The position numbers and the translations under genes were made by a program. Of a stretch of 64,000 nucleotides of DNA, positions 36,435-46,109 are shown one piece after another (position 1 is the stretch's first letter; the number at the start of each line of letters is the position of its first letter). Under the pieces are notes generated by a model. It saw nothing but the letters and a program-made list of their open reading frames with translations. It was not told the DNA's origin and searched no databases. Source of the stretch: Zhengitettix transpicula (Eukaryota > Arthropoda > Insecta > Orthoptera > Tetrigidae); contig CM073590.1 in NCBI GenBank assembly GCA_037074705.1, positions 207,000,746-207,064,745 of the forward strand, in the 5' to 3' direction.

Positions 36435-36794
36435 GTCGGAGGAAGCTTGTAATGTGTTTATTTAGGACTGGTCTTGAGAATTAGGAACATACATTGTTTC
36501 TGATTAATGGTTTAAACTGTTAAAAGGGCAATTTTTGTAACGTGTTTATTTAGGTCTTTGGGTGCAGTTTGGGCGGTTTGGAGAATTTGGAACCGTGCAC
36601 GTGCGTGCGGTTGTGAGAAGTCCAAAGTAATTGAGGATCCTGTCTCGATTGTCGGCTTTTGGACAAGACAGAGTAGATAGTTATTTGCTAACTAAGAAAC
36701 CGCAGCTGCATAATATAAATCTCGGGATAATGGAAGAAACTGTCAGCGGGCATTTGCGACGAAGTTTTGGAACAATGGACAAAGGAAAAGACTG

Positions 36795-36808
36795 GGGGGA
36801 TATAAGGG
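36795..36808 (+). promoter_or_regulatory. TATA-type promoter in LTR-like element
   Basis: GGGGGATATAAGGG sits in an otherwise GC-richer context. It lies 5' of the TTAGTTAGTTA-rich region, where an R region would begin. It is a motif match only. Confidence 0.4.
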
Positions 36809-37643
36809 AGAGATAAGCGTTTGAGTGAGAGTTAGAGGGTGGTGCTGTGATCACCGAGACTGGAGGAGTTGAGTTAGTTACAGTTAGTGAGTCGCTCGGC
36901 GAGCACCGAGACTGCAGGATTTGTTAGTTAGTTATTCTGCGACCACCGAAGAATGACTAAGACAGACATCGTTTAAGGGAGGAGAATGTTTTATAAGTTG
37001 CAGTCTGCGAGAGAAATAGCAAAATATTCATCGATAAACATTTTGTATGCTGAAATCTAATCTAGTTTAATCACAAAATTAGACCACTGTCTTCGATTGT
37101 AGGAGACCAGGACACTGCATCCAGCGTCGAGTAGTCTTCAAAACGAGCAAGTGATATGTCCTTCACGAACGGAGAACCAGCTTTCGTCAAACCAACAGAG
37201 TTTGTTAGAATCAGTCTTTAAAACGTCCAGTATATAAAGTGTGTGTGTACGAACGAGCCAAATTTTCCTGAGTAATCGTAAGTTGAAATTTCATGGTGTT
37301 AATATGTGTAAACCGAATTAAAAGATACAGTCAGATATCGTTCTTTTCTTTTGTGTTGATAAAATAAACTCCTTAAATTTAAAATCAATCTTGTAGAATA
37401 AGTTCGGCGATAATTAATTTCGTCTATGTCTAGACGAATAAATATTTCTTTTTAATTTAAAGCTAAATTTTATGTTCTTTGATTATGGTTAAATGTTCTG
37501 CCGTTATCAAACCAAGTAAAGACCTTTGAGAGATTGAGATATGTTTTTAAAATTGTATAAGTGTTCAAAAACTTAAAATAAATTTTATTTGTTGTTTATA
37601 ATTTTAATCTTTTTATTTAGACACCCGTTTGATTATTACATTT

Positions 37644-37663
37644 TGGCTACCACAACGTGGGGC
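37644..37663 (+). other. Degenerate primer binding site
   Basis: TGGCTACCACAACGTGGGGC matches the tRNA-Lys(CUU)-type site at 27668 in the TGG start and the CAACGTGGGGC end, with a changed centre. It follows the ATTACA LTR terminus by three bases. Confidence 0.5.
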
Positions 37664-37690
37664 AAATTAATAAGCACCCGTTTATTTATT

Positions 37691-37693
<3 letters not shown>

Positions 37694-37734
<41 letters not shown>

Positions 37735-37740
37735 TATATA
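37694..37740. repeat. (TA)n microsatellite, right flank of LTR-like element
   Basis: TA repeat with one AAA interruption. Together with 36366-36409 it appears to be one microsatellite split by the element. Confidence 0.95.
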
Positions 37741-38290
37741 CAGGATATGGCTTTATCCAATTACCAGTTTCCATACGATTTGTAGCCAAGTTTTATCTAT
37801 TACTTAACATAAGACATTATTATCCTTCTGATACATGAGGAAACAAGTTTTTTAATGTATTATAGAATGGAATTTCAGAACACTGTGTTATAGTGTAATT
37901 CAGGACTTTATGTTTTGGTTCGCCCTTTACAGTGAAAATACATATTATATGAATCAACGAATTACCGGGTTATAAATTCCATGAACTGGAGAACAATAGA
38001 AACATACTGTTTATTGAGTTTCGTTAAACAATTTTTTGTTATTATATTGTAAATTAGGAAACAAATTATTAACAACGTAGTGCAATAAGCAGAGAATTAC
38101 AAAGAAGGCTGTAAGTAGTGTTATAAAATGGGAAATAGCAACGGATAGAATTGAATTAGTAAAATATAGGGAGATTTGAGAGAAAGAGAAGCAAAGAAGG
38201 AAAAAGGTAAATATAATACTTGGATCATGAATCTAACTTTATTTAGGAGCGGTGAATTTTAGATGTTGCCATTGTAATGTTTTAGATGGT
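37741..38290. other. Unannotated AT-rich stretch
   Basis: Nothing recognised. Confidence 0.45.
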
Positions 38291-38615
38291 TTTTATTTGA
38301 TTTGATTTATTTTATTCCATTAGAAATGAAATAGAATGTCATTACATAAAATTACAATCTAATTATTGGATGCTACAATTATAAACAAGTTAATATAAAA
38401 ATACTAAAAATCGGGAACACAAATTTCCGTGTTCAAAATGAACTATATAATAATAACAACAAAAATAATAATTGTTTAACTATACTATGGGTATATTTAC
38501 AGTACTCAAAAAAATTCAATACGCACTAGTAAAGAATTAGTTATTAGAGACTTAAGTATCATAAAATATAGAATTAAACATCTGGTAAGAATAAACACGA
38601 AACAAGGACGAAACA
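38291..38615 (-). mobile_element. LINE 3' tail copy (inverted partner of 39430-39780)
   Basis: The reverse complement aligns over about 330 bp with 39430-39780. Shared words are TTCTATATTTTATGATA, TTTACTAG, GAAATTTGTGTTCCCGA, TTTTAGTATTTTTAT and ATTGTAGCATC. It ends in an AAATC-type short tandem tail (AATCAAATCAAATAAA). Such a 3' simple-repeat tail and lack of poly(A) fit a CR1/Jockey-like LINE 3' UTR. No coding sequence. Confidence 0.75.
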
Positions 38616-39429
38616 GTAACGAGGTACAAGCCACTTCACGAAACAGAGCGACCAGGCCGTACATGCAACAAACAAACAAAAGAGCAGAAAAGACCAACAG
38701 AGACTAAGGAAACGGAAGATGCAGACTTCGCATTACACTCTGCCGAATCCAGTATTTCCACGTCTGAAAAAACTGACAAAAACGTTCAACAATACAGTAT
38801 ATTAATTTCACAAATTTCTGAAGCAAAAAATGTTTGGTAAAACACGAAGCATCCGCGTTCGTGTTGGTGAGCAGAGCGAGTCGCGGGATGAGGGACGGAA
38901 CACCAACTTAATCAGTTCATTTCTGGTAACGCGCTCTTCTCATAACTGTTTGCATAGTGCGATTCATTCCGGGAATCGCTTGAATATTACGTGCTGTCGT
39001 TTTTCCTCCTCATGCAAAGAATTACAGTGTGGGAAATTTAAGCTCATAGCTACACTTTACATTAAATGTTAGTGGAATCATTCAGTACAAATAATATTTC
39101 TCAACGTAAGCGATACGTAAAATTCCTATTCATAGTTCACAATTCTAGCGTAACAGAAAAATACGATATTATAATATTTATTAAAATTGGACACGAAAAA
39201 TTCAGCTACAGTGCATGGTTGAACAATCAGCTCTTTGCTGAATATACTTTGTATGTGTTCTTCACGGAGTGATATGGCAATAATTGCCGATTTTGAAAAG
39301 GACTTAATTTGAGACATAATTACAGATATTTTTCATAAGTATGAAATTATCGGAGGCAGCGTACAAATAATTGAAAAGGGCTCAGATTGTCTGACTTTAA
39401 CTACGTCCGTCGTTTGTGTTTCCTCCTGG
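38616..39429. other. Spacer between inverted LINE tails
   Basis: No recognised element. Short open frames on both strands lack motifs. Confidence 0.45.
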
Positions 39430-39780
39430 TGTGCGTATGTCAAGTTTTGTGTTTATTTTTGTGTGATGTGTAAATTCTATATTTTATGATAGTCAATTCT
39501 CGAATAATTAATTATTTACTAGTACATATTGAATATTTTTATTAGAACTGTAAATATTATGTTATTCCCTTAGTATAGTTTAAGAATTTATATTTTTGTT
39601 ATTATTAATATATTTTACTTATGTTGGACAGGGAAATTTGTGTTCCCGAATTTTAGTATTTTTATGTTAACTTATAATTATTTATAATTGTAGCATCTAA
39701 TTATTATATTGTAATTTTATGTATTGACGTGTCTTATTTCATCATACGAGGACTAATGGAGTAACAAATCAAATCAAATC
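39430..39780 (+). mobile_element. LINE 3' tail copy with (AAATC)n end
   Basis: It is the homologue of 38291-38615 in opposite orientation. The tail AACAAATCAAATCAAATC (39762-39780) is clear. Its last 60 bp also resemble 58395-58440 (GACGT..TC, GAGGA.TAATGGA, AAATCAAA). A minus-strand RT remnant lies just downstream, tail to tail. Confidence 0.75.
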
Positions 39781-40028
39781 ATATTTTTGTTTATTTATTT
39801 GTAGGTACTACACAGACGTATGTCAAATTATGTAGTTACCATACATTTTTTACATATTCATATACAATAAAATGAGCCATTGCTATATAGTACACTTATT
39901 CAATTCAATATATACAACTAATAAATTTTCGTCAGATTAATTATTATATATCAGAACCTTATTTTCGGTATTCTAATTTCATAAATACATATCCTTTCTT
40001 ATTTCTCATTGAATGGATAAGAAATGGT
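39781..40028 (-). other. Putative 3' UTR of the RT pseudogene
   Basis: AT-rich sequence lies between the recognisable ORF2 end and the AAATC tract. It contains AATAAATAAA on the minus strand near 39800. No other feature. Confidence 0.35.
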
Positions 40029-40820
40029 TTATACTGAATTTAAGTGGAATATAAATGGAAGAATTCTAATTGAGGTGGTAATTCTGTGGATTGGAGACTT
40101 TGAGGCGGTTATTGATGTAGTATTAATGCTATAAAATAATTGCTGGGGTCTGTTGGTAAACGATGGTACATGAAAATTGACACAGGATGGCAATTTTACT
40201 ATTACAGAGCACGTAGAAAAAAAAGGATTGACACTCATTCACGTCTGGTTGAAAGTTTATGTATATTGTATCTTTCTAGCAGCTCATCGTGTATCGCGAA
40301 GTTTCGATGTAATAGAGAAATGTTAGGAACGTCTGAATTTTCTCTAGATCTTGAATTTGTGACCAGATAAATGAGGCATACTCTAATATTGGCCTTACTA
40401 AAGATAAATATAATAGGGTGGATGTGTTTATAATCAGTTTAGAATTCCCAACAATTAGTCCTATAACTGTTCGCTTTTTGTGTGCATTTGTATGTATGAT
40501 CCCCGAAAGTGAGCCTTTGGTCAAAGGTTACACCGAGGTCTTTTACAGAGTTAACAGAAGGGAATAGTTTCGTTACCATTGTACTTGAAGTAACTTTTCT
40601 TTCGTGTACAGGTAAATGATGCGCAGTTTTTTGTGTTAGAGAAAAGTTTATTTGTTTCTGACCATGTAACAATTCTGTTCAGATCTTCTTGAAGGGCTGC
40701 GCTGTCAGCGTTAGAGTTTATTTTTCTGTGTAGTTTGAGGTTATCTGCATAAAGAAGAACATTTGGTTTATGAATAACGTGAATAGCAATAGTAAACACT
40801 GATTTATAGAGTTAGTCAAT
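40029..40820 (-). pseudogene. Jockey/CR1-like LINE reverse transcriptase, 5'-truncated and frameshifted
   Basis: Successive minus-strand frames together give the second half of a non-LTR RT. The segments are PNVLLYADNLKLHRKIN (40790-40700), LQEDLNRIVTWSETNKL, VKDLGVTFDQRLTFGDH (frame 2), LYLSLVRPILEYASFIW (frame 3), and near 40200 INFHVPSF-type sequence (VNFHVPSFTNRPQQLF). The order matches fingers/palm to thumb of Jockey/CR1-type RTs. The catalytic YADD box reads YADN, so a metal-binding Asp is lost. At least two frame changes and stops make it inactive. Everything upstream of the YADN box is absent. The tail lies toward lower coordinates. Confidence 0.85.
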
Positions 40821-41896
40821 ATATGAATATGACGTCTAATAAATCGAGGAGGTGAGAGCAGCAATTCTTTGTAAGGACATCTGTGACACAGAGTTTCTAG
40901 GTTATTCTGTGGATAATGTCTGTAAATATGTTTGGGAAACTATTGAAGGTTGCGAATGGGCATTGTATCTCGATACAAGGTTTTCCCTCTGCAAGAATTG
41001 ACGAGGTAATAAATTTGGCGACATTTAAGTTACCCATTATCCTATGCAACAGACCACGGATAATAAAGCCCGAGTCCCGTGGATCAGAAGCACAAAGTTA
41101 TGAAAGCACGTCCTTCTCGAACGAGTGCGTGGCAAAGGTCAGACGAGTTTCCACTATTTGCCCAGAATTTTTCCAGCTCGACGGACGTAATTTGCCTGAG
41201 CTGCACACAGCCGTTTTTCGACGATCCCTGTCGTCAAAGTGTTAATAATAGACTAATTCCTGGTTGTGGCATCCTTGTTTGTGAAGAGTGTTCTGGCAGA
41301 ACTGTAATGTTAAGGTCAATTGCGTAAGAGCTTGCAGCACTAAACCAACAACAACCTTGAAGCTGTAAGATAAGGAGACGTTGCTGGTATTCACACACAT
41401 TCTTTCCATATCCATCGCGGGGATTTCTAACTTTCAAAATCGGGAATAATGCGCGACTGAGTCAACGGTGGATTAAATACCTTCACACACCTTACGTTCG
41501 ACCATATTTGATCTCAGAATAATCAGCCGCTAAATATGTTCAGGGATTGAACGGTGTGTATCACTTAATTCTAGTTCTAGCGAGAAAAAGTTCAACAAAT
41601 TTGTTAACCTGAGAATAAGAATATCAAACACGCAATCTTCTCCGTAATTACACATTAAAATTTATCACTCACTACATATTTCTGAATTTGAATTAAATCT
41701 ATATTTATTAATTTTCTTGTAGGTCAATCACTGTGCCAATTATGCGCCATATTCAAGTGGTTAACAATAATTTTTTGTATATTAAGTACGTTAAATTGGT
41801 TGATCTGTACGAAGCCTAATTCCCCGAGTAAAATACAGGAAATATTAAAATACCGAAATTTGGCAAAATACCTCAGAAGAGACACTTCATTTTATT
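40821..41896. other. Unannotated stretch
   Basis: The upstream RT sequence does not continue here. Open frames of 109 codons (40916-41245) and 82 codons (41079-41327) overlap in a moderately GC-richer region and have no recognised motif. Confidence 0.4.
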
Positions 41897-41946
41897 TACC
41901 TAACGTTCCTAAGCTCCAGAACATTTTATGTTCTTCTCTAGATGTT
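41897..41946 (-). other. Hammerhead-like motif with strong hairpin
   Basis: On the minus strand, CTAGAGA precedes a perfect 7-bp hairpin AGAACAT/ATGTTCT (41918-41934). After a few bases comes AGGAACGTTA. The order (purine-rich strand, hairpin, GAAC-GT strand) mirrors the other hammerhead-like units, but both core strands deviate. Confidence 0.3.
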
Positions 41947-42270
41947 TACTACAAATAAACTTCACGGTGCTCAGAATGAAACTGGATAAGTTGAGGCACT
42001 AAACCTCGGATGTTATCACCCATATTTTGATAACAAGGCCATTTTTTATGCTCGTCTCGCGCGTTAACTTCTAATAAAAGCAGTAAACCTATTTTTTAGC
42101 CCATCATTCAAGATTTGCTTAGAATATTTATTTTATTAATTGTAACAGAAAAAATAAATAACTATATTATTCGTTATTAATTATATTTACCTGGCTGATT
42201 TAAACGAATTAAAAAAAAATTTCTTGCAATTTTTAGGTTATGAATTTATCATTTAACTGAAATACAACAC

Positions 42271-42309
42271 CTGAAGAGGTCTCAAAAATTAGGGATGAAA
42301 CTTCGTCTC
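42271..42309 (+). ncRNA. Hammerhead-ribozyme-like core
   Basis: CTGAAGA (42271-42277), a helix II candidate GTCTC/GGGAT (with G-U pairs), and GAAAC (42297-42301) are followed by TTCGTC. A two-pair helix III (AC/GT) with a TTC loop would place the triplet GTC at the cleavage position. This is a motif match by eye and stem I is not evident. Confidence 0.42.
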
Positions 42310-42720
42310 TATTTTATTATGTTTTAATTTTTTCGTAATAAATTTATGACTTTATCTCATTCATTTGTTTTTTATTGTTTCGATCTGACAGACGTATACC
42401 AATGGGTCAAACACGGTGAAAGCAACGACACTTGTTTGATATATGTAATAATAGTCATTTATATATATAGTATAAAAATACTTAATTCATAAAAAATAAG
42501 ATGTGCTTATTTAACTTGATTTCATAGATTACCGTACTATTCTCAGCTCAGTATTATAATCACAATTGTTATCTGAAATAAAATTTATTTAAAAATTTTA
42601 ATCACTCGTGATGAGTATTTCAGACTAATCGTTCTGTGAGTACTTAGAATACCCTTCAGGACAGTTGATTCTCTTAAATTGATTTAGGAGAAAATACTAA
42701 TATTAATTCTTTTATTTATG

Positions 42721-42898
42721 AGTGACTCGTATTTAAAAAAAAATAAATTAAGGCCATACAAAAGTTAATTTGGCCCAAAGTCTAAGTGTTCATTTCTGTT
42801 AAGTGTCAGTGACTCGTATTTTAAAAAAAATCAATTAAGGCCATACAAAAGTTAATTTGGCCCAAAGTCTAAGTGTTCATTTCTGTTAAGTGTCAGTG
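42721..42898. repeat. 87-bp tandem duplication
   Basis: Two copies (42721-42807, 42808-42895 plus a partial third start) differ at only a few positions. The unit contains AAGGCCATACAAAAGTTAAT and AAGTGTTCATTTCTGTTAAG. The near identity implies a recent event. Confidence 0.95.
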
Positions 42899-43073
42899 CT
42901 TCCCGCTTCTTACACCAGAGTGGATCCAACCATAATCCGATGCTAAGCGATTTCCGTCGCCTCACTTGAACATAAATTAAAATGTTACAGAATAATATGT
43001 ATCCTTCTATACCCATTCTTCGATCATACAATATAATTACTATCTATAAGTAACGACAGATTTTGCTACATTA

Positions 43074-43825
43074 TCTTCTATATAATAATAAACTATGTAT
43101 ATTTGTATGTATGTATGTATTAACGGTAATTTCTATACAGATTTAAGCGCGTGGACAGATTTCAAGAAACATTGTTACAGATATTCTTCAAAACACGACA
43201 AACGGTGCTGTGGGGGTGACAAACCCATAGCATAAAGGTGGGAAGGATTATAATTTAAAAATGTGATCATTTTGAATTAAATTTCTGCGCTCCAAGAGAC
43301 CATGACGTCACGCGAGACAGACGTTACTACGCGACGAACAAAGGAAATAGTTCCTATTTCCGTAATGAAATAAATCATAAATATTTTCATTGAATAGAAA
43401 GTAAAATTTTATCCAGGAATACTCTACAGAATGATAATAAAAAGCAATATGAAATACTTAACGATCCCTTGCGGGAAATGTAAGTTAATTTTCGTGCCAT
43501 ATTTGTGACTCTAATATGGCGACCATTTGTTTTGTGAATCTAGCTAAAAATTTCATCAATTTAATCTTTCGTAATGTCTGAAGACTCAGGGTCAATTATA
43601 TCCTGCAGTACTCAAGGAGTATATCTAAGAATATTAGAATTGATGCAATAAAAATTCAATGTATTTTATAGCTGTTCAATTAATGCACTATCGGTCTAAA
43701 GTATGTACGGATCTAGGAACATTTAGATTTAAGTTAAATCACTTCTAGACTAAAGATTATTATAGAATTAAATACTTTTAGGTTTATATAAATAAGTACA
43801 CGGGAAACGGCGGGAACCCAGATAA
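43074..43825 (+). mobile_element. Non-autonomous Helitron, subfamily 2, decayed 3' end
   Basis: It starts A|TCTTCTATATAATAATAAAC and aligns throughout with 8910-9667. At the 3' end the hairpin tract is mutated (ACGGGAAACGGCGGGAACC) and the CTAG end reads ATAA. The element is probably immobile now. Confidence 0.75.
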
Positions 43826-44170
43826 TTAATAATATTTAATGCAACGAGGTCAATTAAGAATGAATCATAAACAAAATTTACTTGCATATAAATATATATT
43901 TATAGAAACTTCTAAAACACTTGTTTATTTCATTTTCTGTGGAACTTCTCAGGTATAAACTACAAATAAAATAAATTAAAGATATACACAATTGTGCAAT
44001 CCTAACAGGAAGTAAAACATAATGAGAAAAATTATTGGGCATTAGTTATCGATTGTAGAGATAAAAATATATACACAGCCATTAATGATTCTGAGTCGTC
44101 TTTGTAATTTTTGTTGTTGATATAGAAGTCAGGAAAGGATATTCTGATAAGTTTAGGAGTGATTTATCAA

Positions 44171-44522
44171 GTTACTTATCATTAAAATAAATAAAATTTA
44201 TTTCAAAAGCTTTTGGCCCGGGGCAATTTTCAACTTAACAAAATAAAACAAAACAATCCTCTAGAATGTATAGTTGCATATGTAAATTAATTAAGATTCA
44301 TTATGGTTTTATTTATATACTCATTTATGGTTGACTCAACGTGTTTGGTATATTTTTAATACAAATATATAGGTAAGTCTCGGGTGACCTATATTAATTT
44401 GGTTTTATCACAGTGAATACAAAAAATTCTAGAGAATTGTTTTATTTTATTTTCTCACAGTTGTAAATGGCTCGGGGCCGAAAGTTTTTTGAATAAATTT
44501 TATTTATTTTAATGGTAAGAAA
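44171..44522. repeat. Inverted repeat with about 95-bp arms and a hammerhead-like remnant
   Basis: The left arm (44171-44265) and right arm (44428-44522) are reverse complements at most positions. Paired landmarks are ATTAAAATAAATAAAATTTAT, the GGCCCGGGGC / GCTCGGGGCC centre, and AAAACAATYCTCTAGAA. About 160 bp of unrelated AT-rich spacer lies between. On the right arm, TTGTAAATGGCTCGGGGCCG leads into AAAG. This has the shape 5' strand, GGC/GCC hairpin, GAAA. Confidence 0.85.
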
Positions 44523-45094
44523 ATTAGTAAATCATTCCTAAACCGGAATTTTTGTTTATAATTATTAACTAACTTCTTGGCTATTACATATGATTACTTT
44601 TCAATGTCAGTTATTTTCTTCACTATATTTTCAAATTTTGTGTAAGATATCAAATATAGAATATTTTTTTTACAAAAAACTACTGACGATATTTTGAGTT
44701 AAAAAACTTTGTTTCCTAATTCGTCTTGCTACATTTTTCTTTTAGGCCTACTTCTATCGACTTATAGGCCCCTCGACGATCAGTATTATCGTCAATATAT
44801 AGCACAATAATTGGTATTGCACAATGATATTGCGCGTCTGTAAGTCATATTGAAAGATTGCATAATATATTGAGTCAATCAATAAGAATTAGGAATTTAC
44901 TGCGCAATATGAAAAATATTGTATCGTTTGTGGGTGATATTTCACTACCTGACTGCCTATTCTCTCTCACTAAGAATTACTATTCAACTTCTGTTATTAT
45001 TAAAACTCCTTAACTTCAACCCCATCTAGGCAATTGAAACCCAGACAATAATATGTACTTATAATAAGAATTATAGCTAAATAAATTCAAAATA
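44523..45094. other. Unannotated AT-rich stretch
   Basis: Nothing recognised. Confidence 0.45.
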
Positions 45095-45150
45095 AGTGGT
45101 GATATAAATACCACACAACGTTTCTGGAAGCCCTGTTCCTTTTGGCGAAA
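45095..45150 (-). other. Hammerhead-like unit, related to the 46-kb pair
   Basis: On the minus strand, GGAACAGGGCTTCC then AGAAACGTTG and TGTGGTATTTATATCACCAC. The hairpin GGAA/TTCC and the GAAACGTTG strand match 45995-46040 and 46062-46105. The CTGANGA strand is mutated here (CCAAAAG). Confidence 0.4.
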
Positions 45151-45567
45151 GAAAAATTCTAGGTATAAAAGTCACATGAAAAACAATTTTTTTTAGTTAT
45201 GGAAAAAATATGTGAATTTCTAATTCTTTAATTTCTAAGTTTTAAGTACATAACTGTAAATTTTTTTTTTTTATTGCATGAAAGTTTCGAATTAAATAAA
45301 GAAATACTGTTAAATTTATCATTTAAATGTTGTAAATGAGCTCGTACAAAATCACATTTTCTACAATCAACTAAAAACTCACATAATTAATTTATTCGAA
45401 AGTTTGAATCAAGCTTTAAAACTAGAATGAATATTAAAGCCGAAAGTGAACAAACTATAATTTAGAAAAGACATAATATATACGTTAATAATGAAAAATT
45501 AACACGCTAATGATACGGCTAGGCTTCAAATATTAAAGTGAAACGAACAATCATTTATCCGTTGGAC

Positions 45568-45597
45568 ACTTTCATGTTCGATACTTTCATGTTCGAT
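45568..45597. repeat. 15-bp unit duplicated in tandem
   Basis: ACTTTCATGTTCGAT occurs twice, perfectly. Confidence 0.95.
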
Positions 45598-45994
45598 ACT
45601 TCTTAGGCTAACCGGTGGTTATTTTTATAAAATAGTCTTACCTCCAATGAATTCATTAAATCAAATTTGGGATTTTAAAGTACAAAAAAGACCAACCAAA
45701 TATGCATGTATCCAGAAATATGAGTTGAAGAATCGTTTAATAATTATTAGGTTCTATAAAAATTCTCTGGATCTGACAGGGTTAAATATTTCTTATTACG
45801 GAACGTTTCAATTGAAATCTGTAACCGCAAATAGTTAACTTTGACATAGAAACTTCTTTACTTCCATAGACGATTGAAACATTCCATAATAATAAATATT
45901 TCACCCGGTTAGAAGAAACTCGAGTAAGTTTTACTCATAATTTACAGGGAAATTTAATATTTTTTTCTCTATGTTGAGTGTTTGAATTTTAAGT

Positions 45995-46105
45995 TTCCAC
46001 ACAACGTTCCTGGAAGACTTGTTCCGTTCTTCAGAAAAAATAACACAAGAGCCAAGAGAGACACAAGTGCCTTCCAGAAACGTTGGTGTTATTTATATCA
46101 TAACT
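45995..46105. repeat. Inverted pair of hammerhead-like units
   Basis: The minus-strand unit is CTGAAGA (46028-46034), the hairpin GGAA/TTCC, then AGGAACGTTG (ends 46003). The plus-strand unit (46062-46105) keeps the second half: GCCTTCCAGAAACGTTGGTG and TTATTTATATCA. The two face away from each other across about 25 bp. The minus-strand unit has the CTGANGA strand with GGAAC in place of GAAAC. The plus-strand unit has an intact GAAAC. Confidence 0.6.
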
Positions 46106-46109
46106 ACTT

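Larger units (their letters stand above)
36410..37693 (+). mobile_element. LTR-type element (solo LTR or relic), 1.28 kb, inside a TA microsatellite
   Basis: It has ends TGTAATGCC...TTATTACA, with TA repeats on both outer sides. Features expected of an LTR are visible in order: a terminal hairpin (36413-36434), a TATA-type promoter (36795-36808), internal CACCGAGACTG repeats (36852, 36904), and an AATAAA signal (37363). At the right end the word CACCCGTTTGATTATTACA (to 37640) is followed by a primer-binding-site-like sequence. A second CACCCGTTTATTTATTACA then ends the element. There is no gag or pol. The right-end organisation is shared with 27070-27722, though the bodies are only weakly similar. 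Confidence 0.6.
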
